A stretch of 64,000 nt of DNA from Myxococcales bacterium. GTDB taxonomy: Bacteria; Myxococcota; Myxococcia; Myxococcales; Myxococcaceae. Positions 27,662-36,660 of this stretch are shown piece after piece; positions within the stretch are counted from its first letter, which is position 1, and each line of letters opens with the position of its first letter. Where the stretch lies: assembly GCA_003153055.1 (NCBI GenBank), contig PMBV01000034.1, positions 23,583 to 87,582 of the forward strand. Direction: 5' to 3'. Both the position numbers and the translations under genes were made by a program. Under the pieces are notes generated by a model. That model ran no database searches. It saw only the letters and a list, made by a program, of their open reading frames with translations, and was not told the origin of the DNA.

Positions 27662-28693
27662 TCACTCGCAGCGGTCTGGGAGGACGCCCTCGAGTGCTTC
27701 CTGCTGGGGCTGGGCGAAGCCCGACTCAGCTCGGCGACCGAGCACGGCGAAGAACCGCGACCAGCTCCCCTCGCAGGCCGAGAGGAGCCGCTCGAAGACC
27801 TCGGTCCCGGTGGCGTACGTCTTGAAGCCGGCGAGCGAGGCGTTGTTGAGCAAGCGGGTCATGCCGAGGTCCGAGCGGAGCGCCTCGAGAATTTCCTGCT
27901 TCTGGGCGCGCTTCTCGTCGGCCGTCGCGGTCGAGCGATACACCCCATCGAGGTCGAGCCAGGCGGCGCGGAGCCGGGCAACTCTCGCCTCCCGGGTGTG
28001 CTGGGCCGTCACCCACGCGGAGGCCTCGCGAGCGCCACTGCCCCGCCGCTCCTCGAGAAAGACGGGCGTCAGGCGGTCAGCCACGAAGCTGGCAAGGCTC
28101 TCGTTGAAGGCCGACTGGTCACGGACGTAGATGGTCGCGTGCACCGACTCGTGGAGGATGGTGTTCACCAGCGAGCCCAGCCCCGCGTCGCCGTCCGTGA
28201 GCATGGTCGACAACACCGGGTCTCGAAACCATCCCAGCGTCGAGAACGCGTCGGCCTCCCGCACCTCGACGTCGAGGGGTTCGCGCTCGGCGAGCTCATC
28301 GGCGAAGCGACGAGCCTCGGCCTGAGAGAAGAAGCCGAGGTACGGCACGCTGCCCACGATTGGGAAGTGCCAGCGGTGGACCTCGAACGAGAGCGGCGCA
28401 CAGGCCTGGACGATCCACGCCGCCGCGGGCCGGTGGAGGTCCACGTACCGATCGTAGTTTCGCGTGGGCTTGAGGCCTCGGTCGCGACCCCAGGTCTTGA
28501 TGGCATCGACCTCGATCAGCAACGCCTTCACCCGGGGCGGTGCCTCCGAATCTCTGAGGACCTCGTTGATCGGTCTCGCGCCGTGGAGGATCTCCACCTC
28601 ACCCGCGGCGGCTTGGCCGAGGTACTTCAGCGAGAAGCACCCCGATGCGCTGGCACAGAGGAATACGAGGCAGACGAGGCGGCTGGGAGCCAT
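27662..28693 (-). CDS. Putative zinc aminopeptidase lipoprotein (COG4324 type)
   Basis: 343 aa from ATG 28693. The lipobox is SASGC (Cys19). It matches the predicted aminopeptidase family by LKYLGQAAAGEVEILHGARP at the N-terminus and the metal site HESVHATIY (H181, E182, H185) followed by SAFNESLASFV, where the Glu is the third ligand. Family members are about 340-370 aa lipoproteins. It would act on peptides in the periplasm; activity in this family is predicted rather than established. Confidence 0.9.
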   Translation of the reverse strand: MAPSRLVCLVFLCASASGCFSLKYLGQAAAGEVEILHGARPINEVLRDSEAPPRVKALLIEVDAIKTWGRDRGLKPTRNYDRYVDLHRPAAAWIVQACAPLSFEVHRWHFPIVGSVPYLGFFSQAEARRFADELAEREPLDVEVREADAFSTLGWFRDPVLSTMLTDGDAGLGSLVNTILHESVHATIYVRDQSAFNESLASFVADRLTPVFLEERRGSGAREASAWVTAQHTREARVARLRAAWLDLDGVYRSTATADEKRAQKQEILEALRSDLGMTRLLNNASLAGFKTYATGTEVFERLLSACEGSWSRFFAVLGRRAESGFAQPQQEALEGVLPDRCE

Positions 28694-28869
28694 GGGCACG
28701 CTTTGACCTTAGCCGGGCATGGGCCGCGGTCGTGCGGAAGTAGAACTGCCGGGTGGGGCGTCGGAGAACGGGTGTCGGGCCGGGTGCGGTGTCGCGACCG
28801 GATGCTTGCTGGGTCCTCCAAAACCGAGGAGACCCACCCCGATGCAACAACCAAGCCAGCCGGAGTCAC

Positions 28870-28898
28870 CTGACCAGACCGGACTGCTCAGCTATACT
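28870..28898 (+). promoter_or_regulatory. Predicted sigma-70 promoter giving a leaderless transcript
   Basis: A -35 element CTGACC (28870-28875), a 17-base spacer and a -10 element TATACT (28893-28898) stand directly before the ATG at 28907. Transcription would start within a base or two of the A of the start codon. No ribosome binding site is present, which agrees with a leaderless message. Confidence 0.5.
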
Positions 28899-28906
28899 CC
28901 TCCATC

Positions 28907-30163
28907 ATGTGCACGAGCAGCCCGGATGAGCCACTCGTTTGCAGCTCGCTGTTTGACACAGGATTCCGAACCAGACTCGAGTGCTCGCTTCCCGTGGCAC
29001 TTCTCAAGGCATTGGTATTCCAGAAGCGCGGACCGGAACTACCCGCCCTGCAAGCAATCAACTCCTCCCTGATCCTCGACGAATGCGCAAAGGACGCGGC
29101 CTTTATCTCGCTAGTCCGAGACGGAATAGTCAAATTCCGTGCACGCCACGACCGCAAGACCCCAAGAAAGCTTTTTGAAGCAATGCTCGACTCAAACGAC
29201 CACGTGCATCTTGGTGCCTGGCCCGAATTGCGCATTGCCAACTCCGACAGCAAGGAAAGGCGCAAGCTCGCCCTCGACTATCTAAGTAACAAAAAGATAA
29301 CACCAACCATAGCGCAATCGCTCAGCACCTCGGCCATCCACAGACTAGATCGCGCGATCGCGCTCCTTGACGCAATCGAGATCTCCGCCAAGCCAACCGG
29401 CGGCGAGCTCGCCTGTGAGAGATGCTACCCACGCCCCTTCAAGAGCGAGGTGGAGCAATCAATCGCCCGCGCCCTCAATCAGAAAGAACTCAAGATCGCA
29501 GAACCATTGCGGCGACTACTTGACAGCCTACAGAGCAACGCCGACCAACACCTAAAGACACGCACGGACGCCTACCGCGCGATAGACGAACGAACCCAGG
29601 ACGACACCGTCACCAGAAGAGACGCACGAACTCTTGTCAGCGCCGCATACAGCAAGTTGGTAGCCGAGTCACTATCGGAGAAACCGTCGTTCCACTCCGC
29701 ATATGACAGTCCGATAGCGATGTTCGCACACAAGGACGGGACAACCAAAGAAGACGTCGTCATAATTCCACAGGGCAAACTGCGGGACCTGACTTCGCTC
29801 GAGTTCACGTGGGCCGAAATCGAAGCAGCATGGAAGGCTCACTACGGGAACCACTCGGAAAGGATGCCCGGCCTCACGGGAGTCGCGCTCAGCAGCCTTG
29901 CTCAGAAATATGCGGAGCGAAACACCTACTTCGGCCAGCTGATCGGATCCGGAACAAGAAAGCTCGCTGCCCATGAGGCTGGTTGCTTGGTTCTGGCCGG
30001 CCACTGGACTCTCAGCGGAGACCTTGCCAATGCGCTTGCGGCCGGAACGGCGACAGCCATCTCGCTTGCACTTGGAAATCCCGTCGACAAGGCCTTCAAG
30101 GCCATAAGAGTCAAACACGCACAGCGAGTCCTCCGCGGCTTCTACGACGGCTGCGCATCATAG
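28907..30163 (+). CDS. Orphan protein in an AT-richer island
   Basis: 418 aa, soluble, no signal peptide or TM. Codon use is clearly less GC-biased at third positions than in neighbouring genes, a sign of recent transfer. It is largely helical and charged, with Cys at positions 2 and 12 and a CERC pair near 166. The C-terminal 100 residues include AERNTYFGQLIGSGTRKLAA and AHEAGCLVLAGHWTLSGDLA. I recognise no family. The position in an island with an Abi-like gene, a transposase end and decayed genes makes a defence or mobile-element role plausible, but that is only context. Confidence 0.75.
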   Translation: MCTSSPDEPLVCSSLFDTGFRTRLECSLPVALLKALVFQKRGPELPALQAINSSLILDECAKDAAFISLVRDGIVKFRARHDRKTPRKLFEAMLDSNDHVHLGAWPELRIANSDSKERRKLALDYLSNKKITPTIAQSLSTSAIHRLDRAIALLDAIEISAKPTGGELACERCYPRPFKSEVEQSIARALNQKELKIAEPLRRLLDSLQSNADQHLKTRTDAYRAIDERTQDDTVTRRDARTLVSAAYSKLVAESLSEKPSFHSAYDSPIAMFAHKDGTTKEDVVIIPQGKLRDLTSLEFTWAEIEAAWKAHYGNHSERMPGLTGVALSSLAQKYAERNTYFGQLIGSGTRKLAAHEAGCLVLAGHWTLSGDLANALAAGTATAISLALGNPVDKAFKAIRVKHAQRVLRGFYDGCAS

Positions 30164-30232
30164 CCACCATCCACCATACATTTCAGTCAGTCGCACCTCC
30201 GACCCGTGCAAGCGCAAGTTCCGGCCGCGATC

Positions 30233-30553
30233 CTACCAACGGCCTGCGCCAGAGCGAAACCAAGCCGTCGCCGGGCACGCACTCAGGCCCCAGGAGTCTG
30301 CCTCCACCCCTCTGTTGGGCGCCCCCAGGCGCCGACAGTCCTTCAACAGCACGCCCGCGTTCCGCAGCCCCTCCTCTTGCTTCGGCGTCGCCTTCGTCTT
30401 CGCCCCGCTCCTCTTGACGATGGTGGTGGGCCCAACGAAGGCGAGCTCCGCCAGCGACGCGTCGAGCTCGATGTTCTCCGGCGGGACTCCTAGACGGATG
30501 AGCCCCTCCCCGCGCTGCACGCGGATCAACGCCTTCCGCTCCTCCTCGCTCAC
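30233..30553 (-). CDS. Gene Y copy A: small protein with altered 3' end
   Basis: 106 aa from GTG 30553; the GTG overlaps the stop of an upstream fragment (gene X tail ending LAELAKHQGGG). The first 80 residues (SEEERKALIRVQRGEGLIRL, GVPPENIEL, AFVGPTTIVKRSGAK) are shared with copy B at 32259-32490. In copy B the protein would end CRRLGAPGRR-stop; here the homology stops at the same point and the frame runs on into unrelated sequence, so the native stop is lost. The family is not recognised. It is probably no longer functional. Confidence 0.4.
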   Translation of the reverse strand: MSEEERKALIRVQRGEGLIRLGVPPENIELDASLAELAFVGPTTIVKRSGAKTKATPKQEEGLRNAGVLLKDCRRLGAPNRGVEADSWGLSACPATAWFRSGAGRW

Positions 30554-30705
30554 CCCCCGCCCTGGTGCTTCGCAAGCTCCGCGAGGAGGTCGCTCAGGGC
30601 CTGGTCCTTGTCGCTGCCGTCGCGCAAGCGCGACCTGTCCATCCACCCGCCTCCCGGCCGCCCCTCCGGGCGGCGGCCAGCTGCAAGAGGCGCAGAAACT
30701 GCGCA
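30318..30705. repeat. Long imperfect direct repeat, copy A
   Basis: About 390 bases strongly similar to 32259-32590 in the same orientation. Both copies contain, on the minus strand, the end of gene X and the body of gene Y. Copy A keeps both frames largely intact; copy B has deletions. The pair brackets the Abi-like gene 30801-31799. Upstream bases 30164-30232 hold nothing recognisable. Confidence 0.8.
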
Positions 30706-30800
30706 AGGTCGCAGTCGCGCCGTGGAGGTCGCCCAAATGTCGTAGCTTCCAGTTTGCGGCGCCTAGCCGGGCTGCCCCTGCATTGCCATGAGGATGACCA

Positions 30801-31799
30801 TTGAAGATCACCACACAGGTAGTCACGCCGCAGGACGCGAAGCTCCTGTCGAGAGAGGTCGTCTCGGACGAAGCGCGACTTCGCCTCACCCGACTCTTGC
30901 GCGTCTGGCCTGACCGTCGGGATCTAGAGGTCGGAATCGTCTTCGTGAATCGCATCGTGAACATTGCCCGGGCGCCAATGGGCCTCCCCGTGTATGTCCT
31001 CGATAGCGGTGGCGAGGAGTACTACGCACCCGTCGAGCACGCATGGCACCAGGGCGAGCTTGAACTCGCGATGCGGCGCCCATCGACCGCCAAGCTGGCG
31101 GAGGCGCTTGTGGATCTCGCTGCGGCCCGACTGGTCGATGTCGATGACGTCAACGAGGTACTGGCACAAGATGGCGTCTCCTTTAGTTTGGTGGAGGATG
31201 AGGGAACATTCGGCGACATCGTCGTCTCTCTGAGAGTCACTTCCGATACTGAGATTGAGGCTGCGGCGGTGGACGACGCGCACCCGAACATCCGCCACCT
31301 CATCAACCGAATGGAGACACTCATCACCCAAGACGACTGGCCGGGAGTGCTTCACACCAGCGCGATGGTCTTCGAGACGTTGGCGAAGGTGGTTGTCAAC
31401 CTCGCATCGGTCGAAAATCAGACCCTCGCCAGCTTCTTCGATAGGTACCGCAAGGACTCCAAGCTGCCGTCGCCACTGCTCGACTACATCTTGGAAATCT
31501 ACAAGCGCCGGAATGTCGAACCACTAGCTGGACACGGGCAGACCGCGGCGCCCACTGTCACCAAAGAAGAGGCCCTCCTACTGGCCGAGCTAACCCGCGT
31601 CGCGGTGAGGCTTGAGCGCAGCCTCTCGGAACAAGACACCGCAAAGGGAAGCCGAAGCGCCTCTCCGGCCAACGCTGCAGCGGCAGCGATTGCCAAGCAG
31701 CCTCCGGCTCCGAATGCGCCAACGTCCACACCAGCAGCTTCGCTGTCGGCGGCAAGCGCTGCCGTGCCTCCATCAGTCGCACCGGAGAGGACCAAGTAG
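30801..31799 (+). CDS. Abortive-infection-like protein with HEPN-type C-terminal region
   Basis: 332 aa, probable TTG start with GAGGATG upstream. The N-terminal half (1-160) is an unrecognised alpha/beta region. Residues about 165-275 (HPNIRHLINRMETLITQDDW, SAMVFETLAKVVVNL, LLDYILEIYKRRN, then HGQ) follow the helical pattern of the C-terminal domain of Abi proteins, with RN-x-x-HG near the end like the R-x-H motif of HEPN ribonucleases, though the spacing here is seven residues. The last 60 residues are Ala/Pro-rich low complexity. It is probably a phage-defence or toxin-type gene. Family assignment is tentative. Confidence 0.65.
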   Translation: MKITTQVVTPQDAKLLSREVVSDEARLRLTRLLRVWPDRRDLEVGIVFVNRIVNIARAPMGLPVYVLDSGGEEYYAPVEHAWHQGELELAMRRPSTAKLAEALVDLAAARLVDVDDVNEVLAQDGVSFSLVEDEGTFGDIVVSLRVTSDTEIEAAAVDDAHPNIRHLINRMETLITQDDWPGVLHTSAMVFETLAKVVVNLASVENQTLASFFDRYRKDSKLPSPLLDYILEIYKRRNVEPLAGHGQTAAPTVTKEEALLLAELTRVAVRLERSLSEQDTAKGSRSASPANAAAAAIAKQPPAPNAPTSTPAASLSAASAAVPPSVAPERTK

Positions 31800-32258
31800 G
31801 CGCGAAGAGACTCCGGTCGCCACCGCAAACCCAACACAATGCCGACACGGCAAGCCATCTCTGCCACGCCGAGGACCAACCGAAGAGGCCACGACCGACC
31901 GCTGCTCGCTGGGCTGTCTCGCTCGCCGCGGTGGTCGTTCAAGTTCGCAGTTCTCGACCTCGAAGCCCGCAGGAGCTTCGCGGCAGCGCGAGAACAACTG
32001 CGCCTCTCCAGAGGCAGCGAACGCCTCGTCGTCGTCGCGCGCCTGGTCTCGCTGTCGCTTGCGCAGCACGGCCAGTGGTCCGCCAGCCTTCGAGGTGCTC
32101 CTCGCCGGCCATCGCCAGGCTACGCCTCACCATGCCATGCGAGGACTTCACCCAAAATTGCCTTCACCAACCATGGAAGGAATTCAATCGAGAGCCGAGG
32201 TGATTGAACGAGATGGAATCCCGCAATCAGCAAGAGGCACATCACTCACCGCCTCCCT
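31800..32258. other. No gene recognised
   Basis: 459 bases between the Abi-like gene and repeat copy B. Open frames exist on both strands but are Arg/Ser/Pro-rich and show no start signal or family resemblance. Composition is GC-rich. Confidence 0.5.
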
Positions 32259-32590
32259 GGCGCCCCAAGGCGCCGGCAGTCATTCAACAGCACGCCCGCG
32301 TTCCGCAGCCCCTCCTGCTGCTTCGGCGTCGCCTTCGTCTTCGCCCCGCTCCTCTTGACGATGGCGGTGGGCCCGACGAAGGCGAGCTCCGCCAGCGACG
32401 CGTGAGCTCGATGTTCTCCGGCGGGACGCCCAGACGGATGCGCCCCTCCCCGCGCTGCACGCGGATCAACGCCTTCCGCTCAGGGCCGGGTCCTTGTCGC
32501 TGCCGTCGCGCAGGCGCGACTTGTCCAACCACCCGCCCTCTTGCCCGCACTTCCTCGCGGCGGCCAGCAGCAAGAGGCGTAGGAATTTTG
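32259..32590. repeat. Long imperfect direct repeat, copy B
   Basis: Counterpart of 30318-30705. Relative to copy A it has a one-base loss in the gene Y frame (after the GACGCG run) and a gap of about 75 bases at the gene X/gene Y junction, so gene Y is dead here, although its original end (CRRLGAPGRR-stop) is preserved. Confidence 0.8.
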
Positions 32591-33297
32591 CATCGCTCTT
32601 CCGGAAGCCCCCCCGAAGTCGTGTCCGTTGAGCCCCACAACGTGGCGACTCCCTGGTCGCGTCGCGAGGCGGAGCCGCACGTAGTCGAGGTCCAGCATCG
32701 GCTCCTCCACCACCCGCTTCCGGTAGTCGGGCATCAATTCGTCAAGTGCCCGAGCCAGTTGCAAGTCGCCTCCAGCGTCGTCGGCCACCTCCGCCACGAC
32801 GATGCGCTCCATCGACGAGAACGGAGGTGGCCGGCCTTCGCGGCATCAAGACAATGAGGCCGTCGCGCTTCAGCTGCGCCCGGAGGCCCCGGCAGAGCAA
32901 CTCAACGCGCAGGTCGGACTGCAGCCACACCACCGCGACGGACAGCCCCCGTCTGCGCAGGAGCCCACCGGGACGAAGGGCGCCGGCACCGCCTCCTCCA
33001 GGGGCTCGATCCCGTTGATGGCGGCGAGCGCCGCGAAGACGTCCCTCGCCCGGCACGTGAGGGTCTCCACCTCGGCGCGCGGCACCCACGTCCACCCGGC
33101 CAGCACGCCGGCTGGCTCGGGCACGCCACGCCCACCAGCCCCTCCTTCTTCCGGGTGTCGTAGTCGAGATTCGGCAGACACCGGTGCTCGCACCCGGGAG
33201 GCTCGTACCCGTCGTCCTTGCGGTACTCGAGGAGGCGCTCCCTGACGAGGGCCTCGACCCCGCTGCCAGCACCTCGGCGTAGCTGACCCGTGCGTCG
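32480..33297 (-). pseudogene. Gene X copy B: protein gene broken by several frameshifts
   Basis: Reading the minus strand and switching frames gives a coherent protein: YAEVLAAG, ALVRERLLEYRKDDGYEPPG, LPNLDYDTRKKEGLVGVACP, VETLTCRARDVFAALAAING, LSVAVVWLQSDLRVELLCRG, LRAQLKRDGLIVLMPRR, ERIVVAEVADDAGGDLQLAR, LDYVRLRLATRPGSRHVVGL, KFLRLLLLAAARK. At least four frame changes are needed. The family is unknown. The tail of the same protein is in repeat copy A. It lies downstream of gene Z and upstream of gene Y, so the original operon order was Z-X-Y. Confidence 0.6.
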
Positions 33298-33953
33298 TCA
33301 GTGCAACGCAGCTTGGCCAGCAGCAGGCGCCACGGTTTCCCGCCGTTCACTTGCATCGATGCCCCACTCCCTGAGGTACTGACGGATGACTCGGTCTCGT
33401 TCCGTGTCATTGAGGTTGGTGCTGTTGGGGTTGACGAGGCTGATGGTTCGGCACTTGCAGCGCCCCTTCCCCTCGAAGAGGAACTGCAGCCGCACCCCCT
33501 CGATGGTGTCTGACAGGAGGTCCACCCCGTACGCGGCCAGGCCGTCGCGCACCTCGCGGAGGCTGAGGCCGGGCACCAACCCCACCGTCACCCGCCGCAC
33601 CACGCGGCGCCCGGGCCGAACGGAGACACGGATGACAGACACTTGCGCTGCCCCGTCAACGCCCCTCGTCGGGAAGTCGAAGTCCGCGTCACTCAGCACG
33701 TCGAAGCAGGACTGGGGCCGCTTGCCGCCGTTCCCGAAGTAGCCCGGAGCGCCCAAGAGGACGTCAGCGAACAAGTCCTTCAGCTTCTCGCGCTCTGAGG
33801 TGCGAGCGGCCTTCACGTACAGCGTCGACGTCTCGTAGTGGAAGATGGCGGCCAAGCGGATGACGGGGCGCTGCCAGTCGGGCTCCACCACGCCCTCCTG
33901 GTTGGGGCGCTCCACAGGCGTCACCACGTCCTCGTGAAGGAGCTCCGTCTCAA
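33298..33953 (-). pseudogene. Gene Z: 5'-truncated protein gene cut by a transposase end
   Basis: About 215 residues of good coding sequence (IRLAAIFHYETSTLYVKAAR, LKDLFADVLLGAPGYFGNGG, GVRLQFLFEGKGRCKCRTIS, LVNPNSTNLNDTERDRVIRQ), closing at the stop before 33298. Toward the 5' end it runs into the IS1634-like transposase remnant at about 33953, which overlaps on the other strand, so the start is missing. I do not recognise the family. The Arg/Lys-Cys-rich CKCR and the conserved SLVNPNSTNL block should make it searchable. Confidence 0.6.
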
Positions 33954-34415
33954 CCCCAAGGCTTGGCGGCAACGTCGTCGCTTCGACGGCTTCCATGTCA
34001 TCGTCGCCCACCCCGACTCACTCGGAGACGCTGGCCAGCTCGCGTCCCTCTACCGCGAGAAGAACTGCGACGAGCAGGACTTCCGCCACATCAAGAGCGA
34101 AGTCGAGCTGCGCCCGGTGCGGCACCACACCGACGCCAAGGTGCGGGCTCATGTCACCCTCTGCATGCTGCTCGCCCTTCTCGTCGACCGCCTCCTCGAG
34201 CGCACGCTGAGGGAAGCCGGTCGGCCAATGACGGCGGCCGTGCTCTCGAGCAGCTGCGCAGAGTCCACCTCAACCGCTGCTTCGCGAAGGGCGCAGACCA
34301 ATCCGTCTACCTGCTCACAGCACCGTCACCAGATTGCGAGGCACTCGTGCAGGCTCTGAACCTGAGCCATCTCACCGACAGCCAAACCGTCGCTGCCACC
34401 ATCAAGCCGCGCTGA
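33954..34415 (+). pseudogene. 3' end of an IS1634-like (IS4-superfamily) transposase
   Basis: The fragment begins inside the transposase: RRFDGFHVIVAHPDSL, LASLYREKNCDEQDFRHIKS, ELRPVRHHTDAKVRAHVTLC and LLALLVDRLLERTLREAG. The Y-REK signature (Y-(2)-R-(3)-E-(6)-K like) and the LRP-hht-HhxLC block are those of the IS4-superfamily catalytic end. A frameshift near 34235 moves the frame to LRRVHLNRCFAKGADQSVYL, which runs to the stop at 34415. The 5' two thirds of the element are absent. Confidence 0.8.
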
Positions 34416-34511
34416 TTTTTCACTACGGACCGGAACAAAGTCCTGGCGGGACGGGTGTTTGCCGCGAAGGGTGGTCAAGTCGAGGCACCCGCACCCGGTC
34501 CCCCCGTCCGT

Positions 34512-35231
34512 TCACTTCCCCAATCCGCGCCCCTCGCCTCCGACAAGCGCCTTCGCGAGGGCCGCCCGGGCCGCGCTCGTAACCCAGACCATCACCACCA
34601 CCGTCGCGACGAGACCCACGACATAGAGCACCGTACCCACCGGCCCCGCGGTTGGGCGCGCCCCCGACAGCAGCTCACTCGCGCTGGTCACCAACGAGCC
34701 GAGGTAGAGGTACAACAACGCTCCCGGGGCCATTCCGATGATGGAGCCCACCACGAAGTCACGCGCCGACACCTTCGTGAGCCCCAGCGTCGGGTTCAAC
34801 ACATTGAAGGGCACCAGCGGAGACAGCCGGAGCAACAACACCAGTCGGAGGCCGCCACCGCCAACCGCCTCGTCGATGGCCCGGAACCGCGGGCTCGCCC
34901 GAACTCGGCCCTCAACCCACTTTCGCCCCACGCTCCGACTCAACCAGAAGGCAACCGTCGAGGCGAGGACCGCCGACGGGAGCACGATGAGCAGCCCCAC
35001 GAGCGGCCCCCAGACAAACCCAGCGGCCAGCGTCAACACCGAGGCCGGGAGCATCAACACCGTCGCCACGACGAAGAGGACCGCGAAGGCGAGCACGCCC
35101 ATCGCGCCGGCGCCCCTCCCCCACTCCACCGCGGCCAGCAGATGGTGGGGGCCATCGAAGCCACGAAGCGCCGCCAGCCCCGCCACCAGCACCAGCGCCC
35201 CTCCCAGGAACCTCTGCGTCGTCTTCGTCAT
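34512..35231 (-). CDS. TVP38/TMEM64 (SNARE-associated, DedA-like) membrane protein
   Basis: 239 aa with about six hydrophobic segments. Family blocks are FVVATVLMLPASVLTLAAGF, VWGPLVGLLIVLPSAVLAST, the conserved Gly-rich loop and LLRLSPLVPFNVLNPTLGLT. Members are related to DedA/VTT lipid scramblases or transporters. It is the last gene of a three-gene run (36592 to 34512) whose other members are two glycosyltransferases of the arsenosugar-associated type, 21 bases from the second one, so it may move the lipid or sugar product across the membrane (inference). Confidence 0.93.
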   Translation of the reverse strand: MTKTTQRFLGGALVLVAGLAALRGFDGPHHLLAAVEWGRGAGAMGVLAFAVLFVVATVLMLPASVLTLAAGFVWGPLVGLLIVLPSAVLASTVAFWLSRSVGRKWVEGRVRASPRFRAIDEAVGGGGLRLVLLLRLSPLVPFNVLNPTLGLTKVSARDFVVGSIIGMAPGALLYLYLGSLVTSASELLSGARPTAGPVGTVLYVVGLVATVVVMVWVTSAARAALAKALVGGEGRGLGK

Positions 35232-35252
35232 GCGCGAGCTCCCTCGAAAGAA

Positions 35253-35936
35253 TCACCGGACATGGCCGTAGAGCCTCGCCAGCGCGGCAGGTGACACACC
35301 CAGGCGATACAGCGCAGGGAAGACATTCATCACCGCCGAATAGAAGAACGGGCGGGCCACGAAGCGCCGCCCAGAGACCGTCACCCGCGCCGGTACCCGC
35401 GCGAGCTCGCCGACCCGACGCAGCCGCATGGAGAACTCGAGGTCCTCCATCAGCGGTTGCTGGGGAAAGCCGCCCACGGCCTCGAAGGCGCTCCGGCGCA
35501 CGAAGAGGGCTTGATCTCCATAGGGCAGCCGGGTGTAGCGACTGCGGAGATCCGCGAGGTGCACCAGCGGCCCCAGCCACGTCCGACGCTCCGCAACCGT
35601 CCACGTGAGGAACGCCCCGCCCACCACCGAGGGCCGAGCCAGGGCCTGCGCCACGAGCCGCGCCGCGCCCTCCGGCAACCTCACGTCGGCGTGGAGAAAG
35701 AGCAGCACATCACCCGTGGCCGCCCTCGCGCCGTGGTTCATCTGCGAGGCCCTCCCCCGAGGCGCCGACAGCGTCCGCACCCTGGGGAGCGAGGGAATCC
35801 GCCGGGGCGTGCCGTCGGTGCTCCCGCCGTCGACCACGACAATCTCCTCGATACCTTCGAGCCTCGTGGTGTGCCGCACCTGGGCCTCGATGACCCCGGC
35901 CTCGTCGAGCGTGGGAATGATGACCGACAGCCGCAT
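35253..35936 (-). CDS. TIGR04283-type family 2 glycosyltransferase
   Basis: 227 aa from ATG 35936, which shares a base with the stop of the upstream gene (TGATG). GT2 features: LSVIIPTLDEAGVIEA, VVVDGGSTDGT (nucleotide-sugar site), LLFLHADVRLPEGA (DxD-like HADV) and the acceptor motif MEDLEFSMRLRRVG, with LPYGDQALFVRR diagnostic for TIGR04283. That group is named as arsenosugar-biosynthesis associated because it sits beside arsM/arsS in other genomes. Coupling to the TIGR04282-type gene is the usual pairing. Confidence 0.93.
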   Translation of the reverse strand: MRLSVIIPTLDEAGVIEAQVRHTTRLEGIEEIVVVDGGSTDGTPRRIPSLPRVRTLSAPRGRASQMNHGARAATGDVLLFLHADVRLPEGAARLVAQALARPSVVGGAFLTWTVAERRTWLGPLVHLADLRSRYTRLPYGDQALFVRRSAFEAVGGFPQQPLMEDLEFSMRLRRVGELARVPARVTVSGRRFVARPFFYSAVMNVFPALYRLGVSPAALARLYGHVR

Positions 35937-36592
35937 CACCCGAGCCCCAGTGAAGCCAGGGCCGCCACCGTGCACGGCGCCTCGAGGTGCCTCTGTGCGA
36001 TGGCCTCCGTGAGCCGCGAGAGGTCCCCCACCTCGTCGACGTCGAACCAGGACGCTGCTGTGTCGAACGAATATCCCCGAGCTCGCAAGCGCGCGGCGGT
36101 GGCGGCGAAGGTGCTGGGGACGCTCCACGGCAGCTCGCTCAAGAGCCCCGGCTCCACGCGCCTCAGGCCCAGGAGGTAGAAGCCCCCATCGACGGCCGGG
36201 CCCAGCACCGCGTCGTGGTGGGTGAGCGACGCCCATGCCGCCTCGACGATCCAGGCCGGGAGCCCAGGGCTGTCGGTCCCCAGGGCCAGGAACCACGGGG
36301 CAGCCGAGAGCGCCCGTTGGGCGATGCGCTCCATACGCTGGCCCAAGTCGCCCTCCCCTTGGAGCCAGAGCTCGCCCTCGTCGAGCCCATACGCCCCGCG
36401 CTCGGCCACCGTCGCCGCCAACACCAGCCGAGCCCCCGACAGCCGACTCAGGGCCGCCCAGGTGTCGGCGAAGAAGGCCTGCGCCAGCGTCGCGGCACTC
36501 TCGGACCCGATGGTGGCCGCCAGCCGCGTCTTCACCAGACCCGCCAGCGGTGGTTTGGCGAACACGGCGATGACACCCGGCGCCGCGCTCAT
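35936..36592 (-). CDS. TIGR04282/DUF2064-type glycosyltransferase
   Basis: 218 aa from ATG 36592. Nucleotidyl/glycosyl-transferase fold: VIAVFAKPPLAGLVKTRLA (family signature), FLALGTDSPGLPAW (DSP motif), VLGPAVDGGFYLLGL and SFDTAASWFDVDEVGDL. It is translationally coupled to the TIGR04283-type gene. The pair occurs widely and is linked with arsenosugar synthesis by genome context. Head-to-head with the phosphorylase gene at 36661 across 68 bases, which must contain both promoters. Confidence 0.93.
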   Translation of the reverse strand: MSAAPGVIAVFAKPPLAGLVKTRLAATIGSESAATLAQAFFADTWAALSRLSGARLVLAATVAERGAYGLDEGELWLQGEGDLGQRMERIAQRALSAAPWFLALGTDSPGLPAWIVEAAWASLTHHDAVLGPAVDGGFYLLGLRRVEPGLLSELPWSVPSTFAATAARLRARGYSFDTAASWFDVDEVGDLSRLTEAIAQRHLEAPCTVAALASLGLG

Positions 36593-36660
36593 GCCACCGC
36601 CCTGGACGTCACCCCTGCATTGGAGCAGCGTGCCGACACCAAAGACGGGGAGCACATCGA

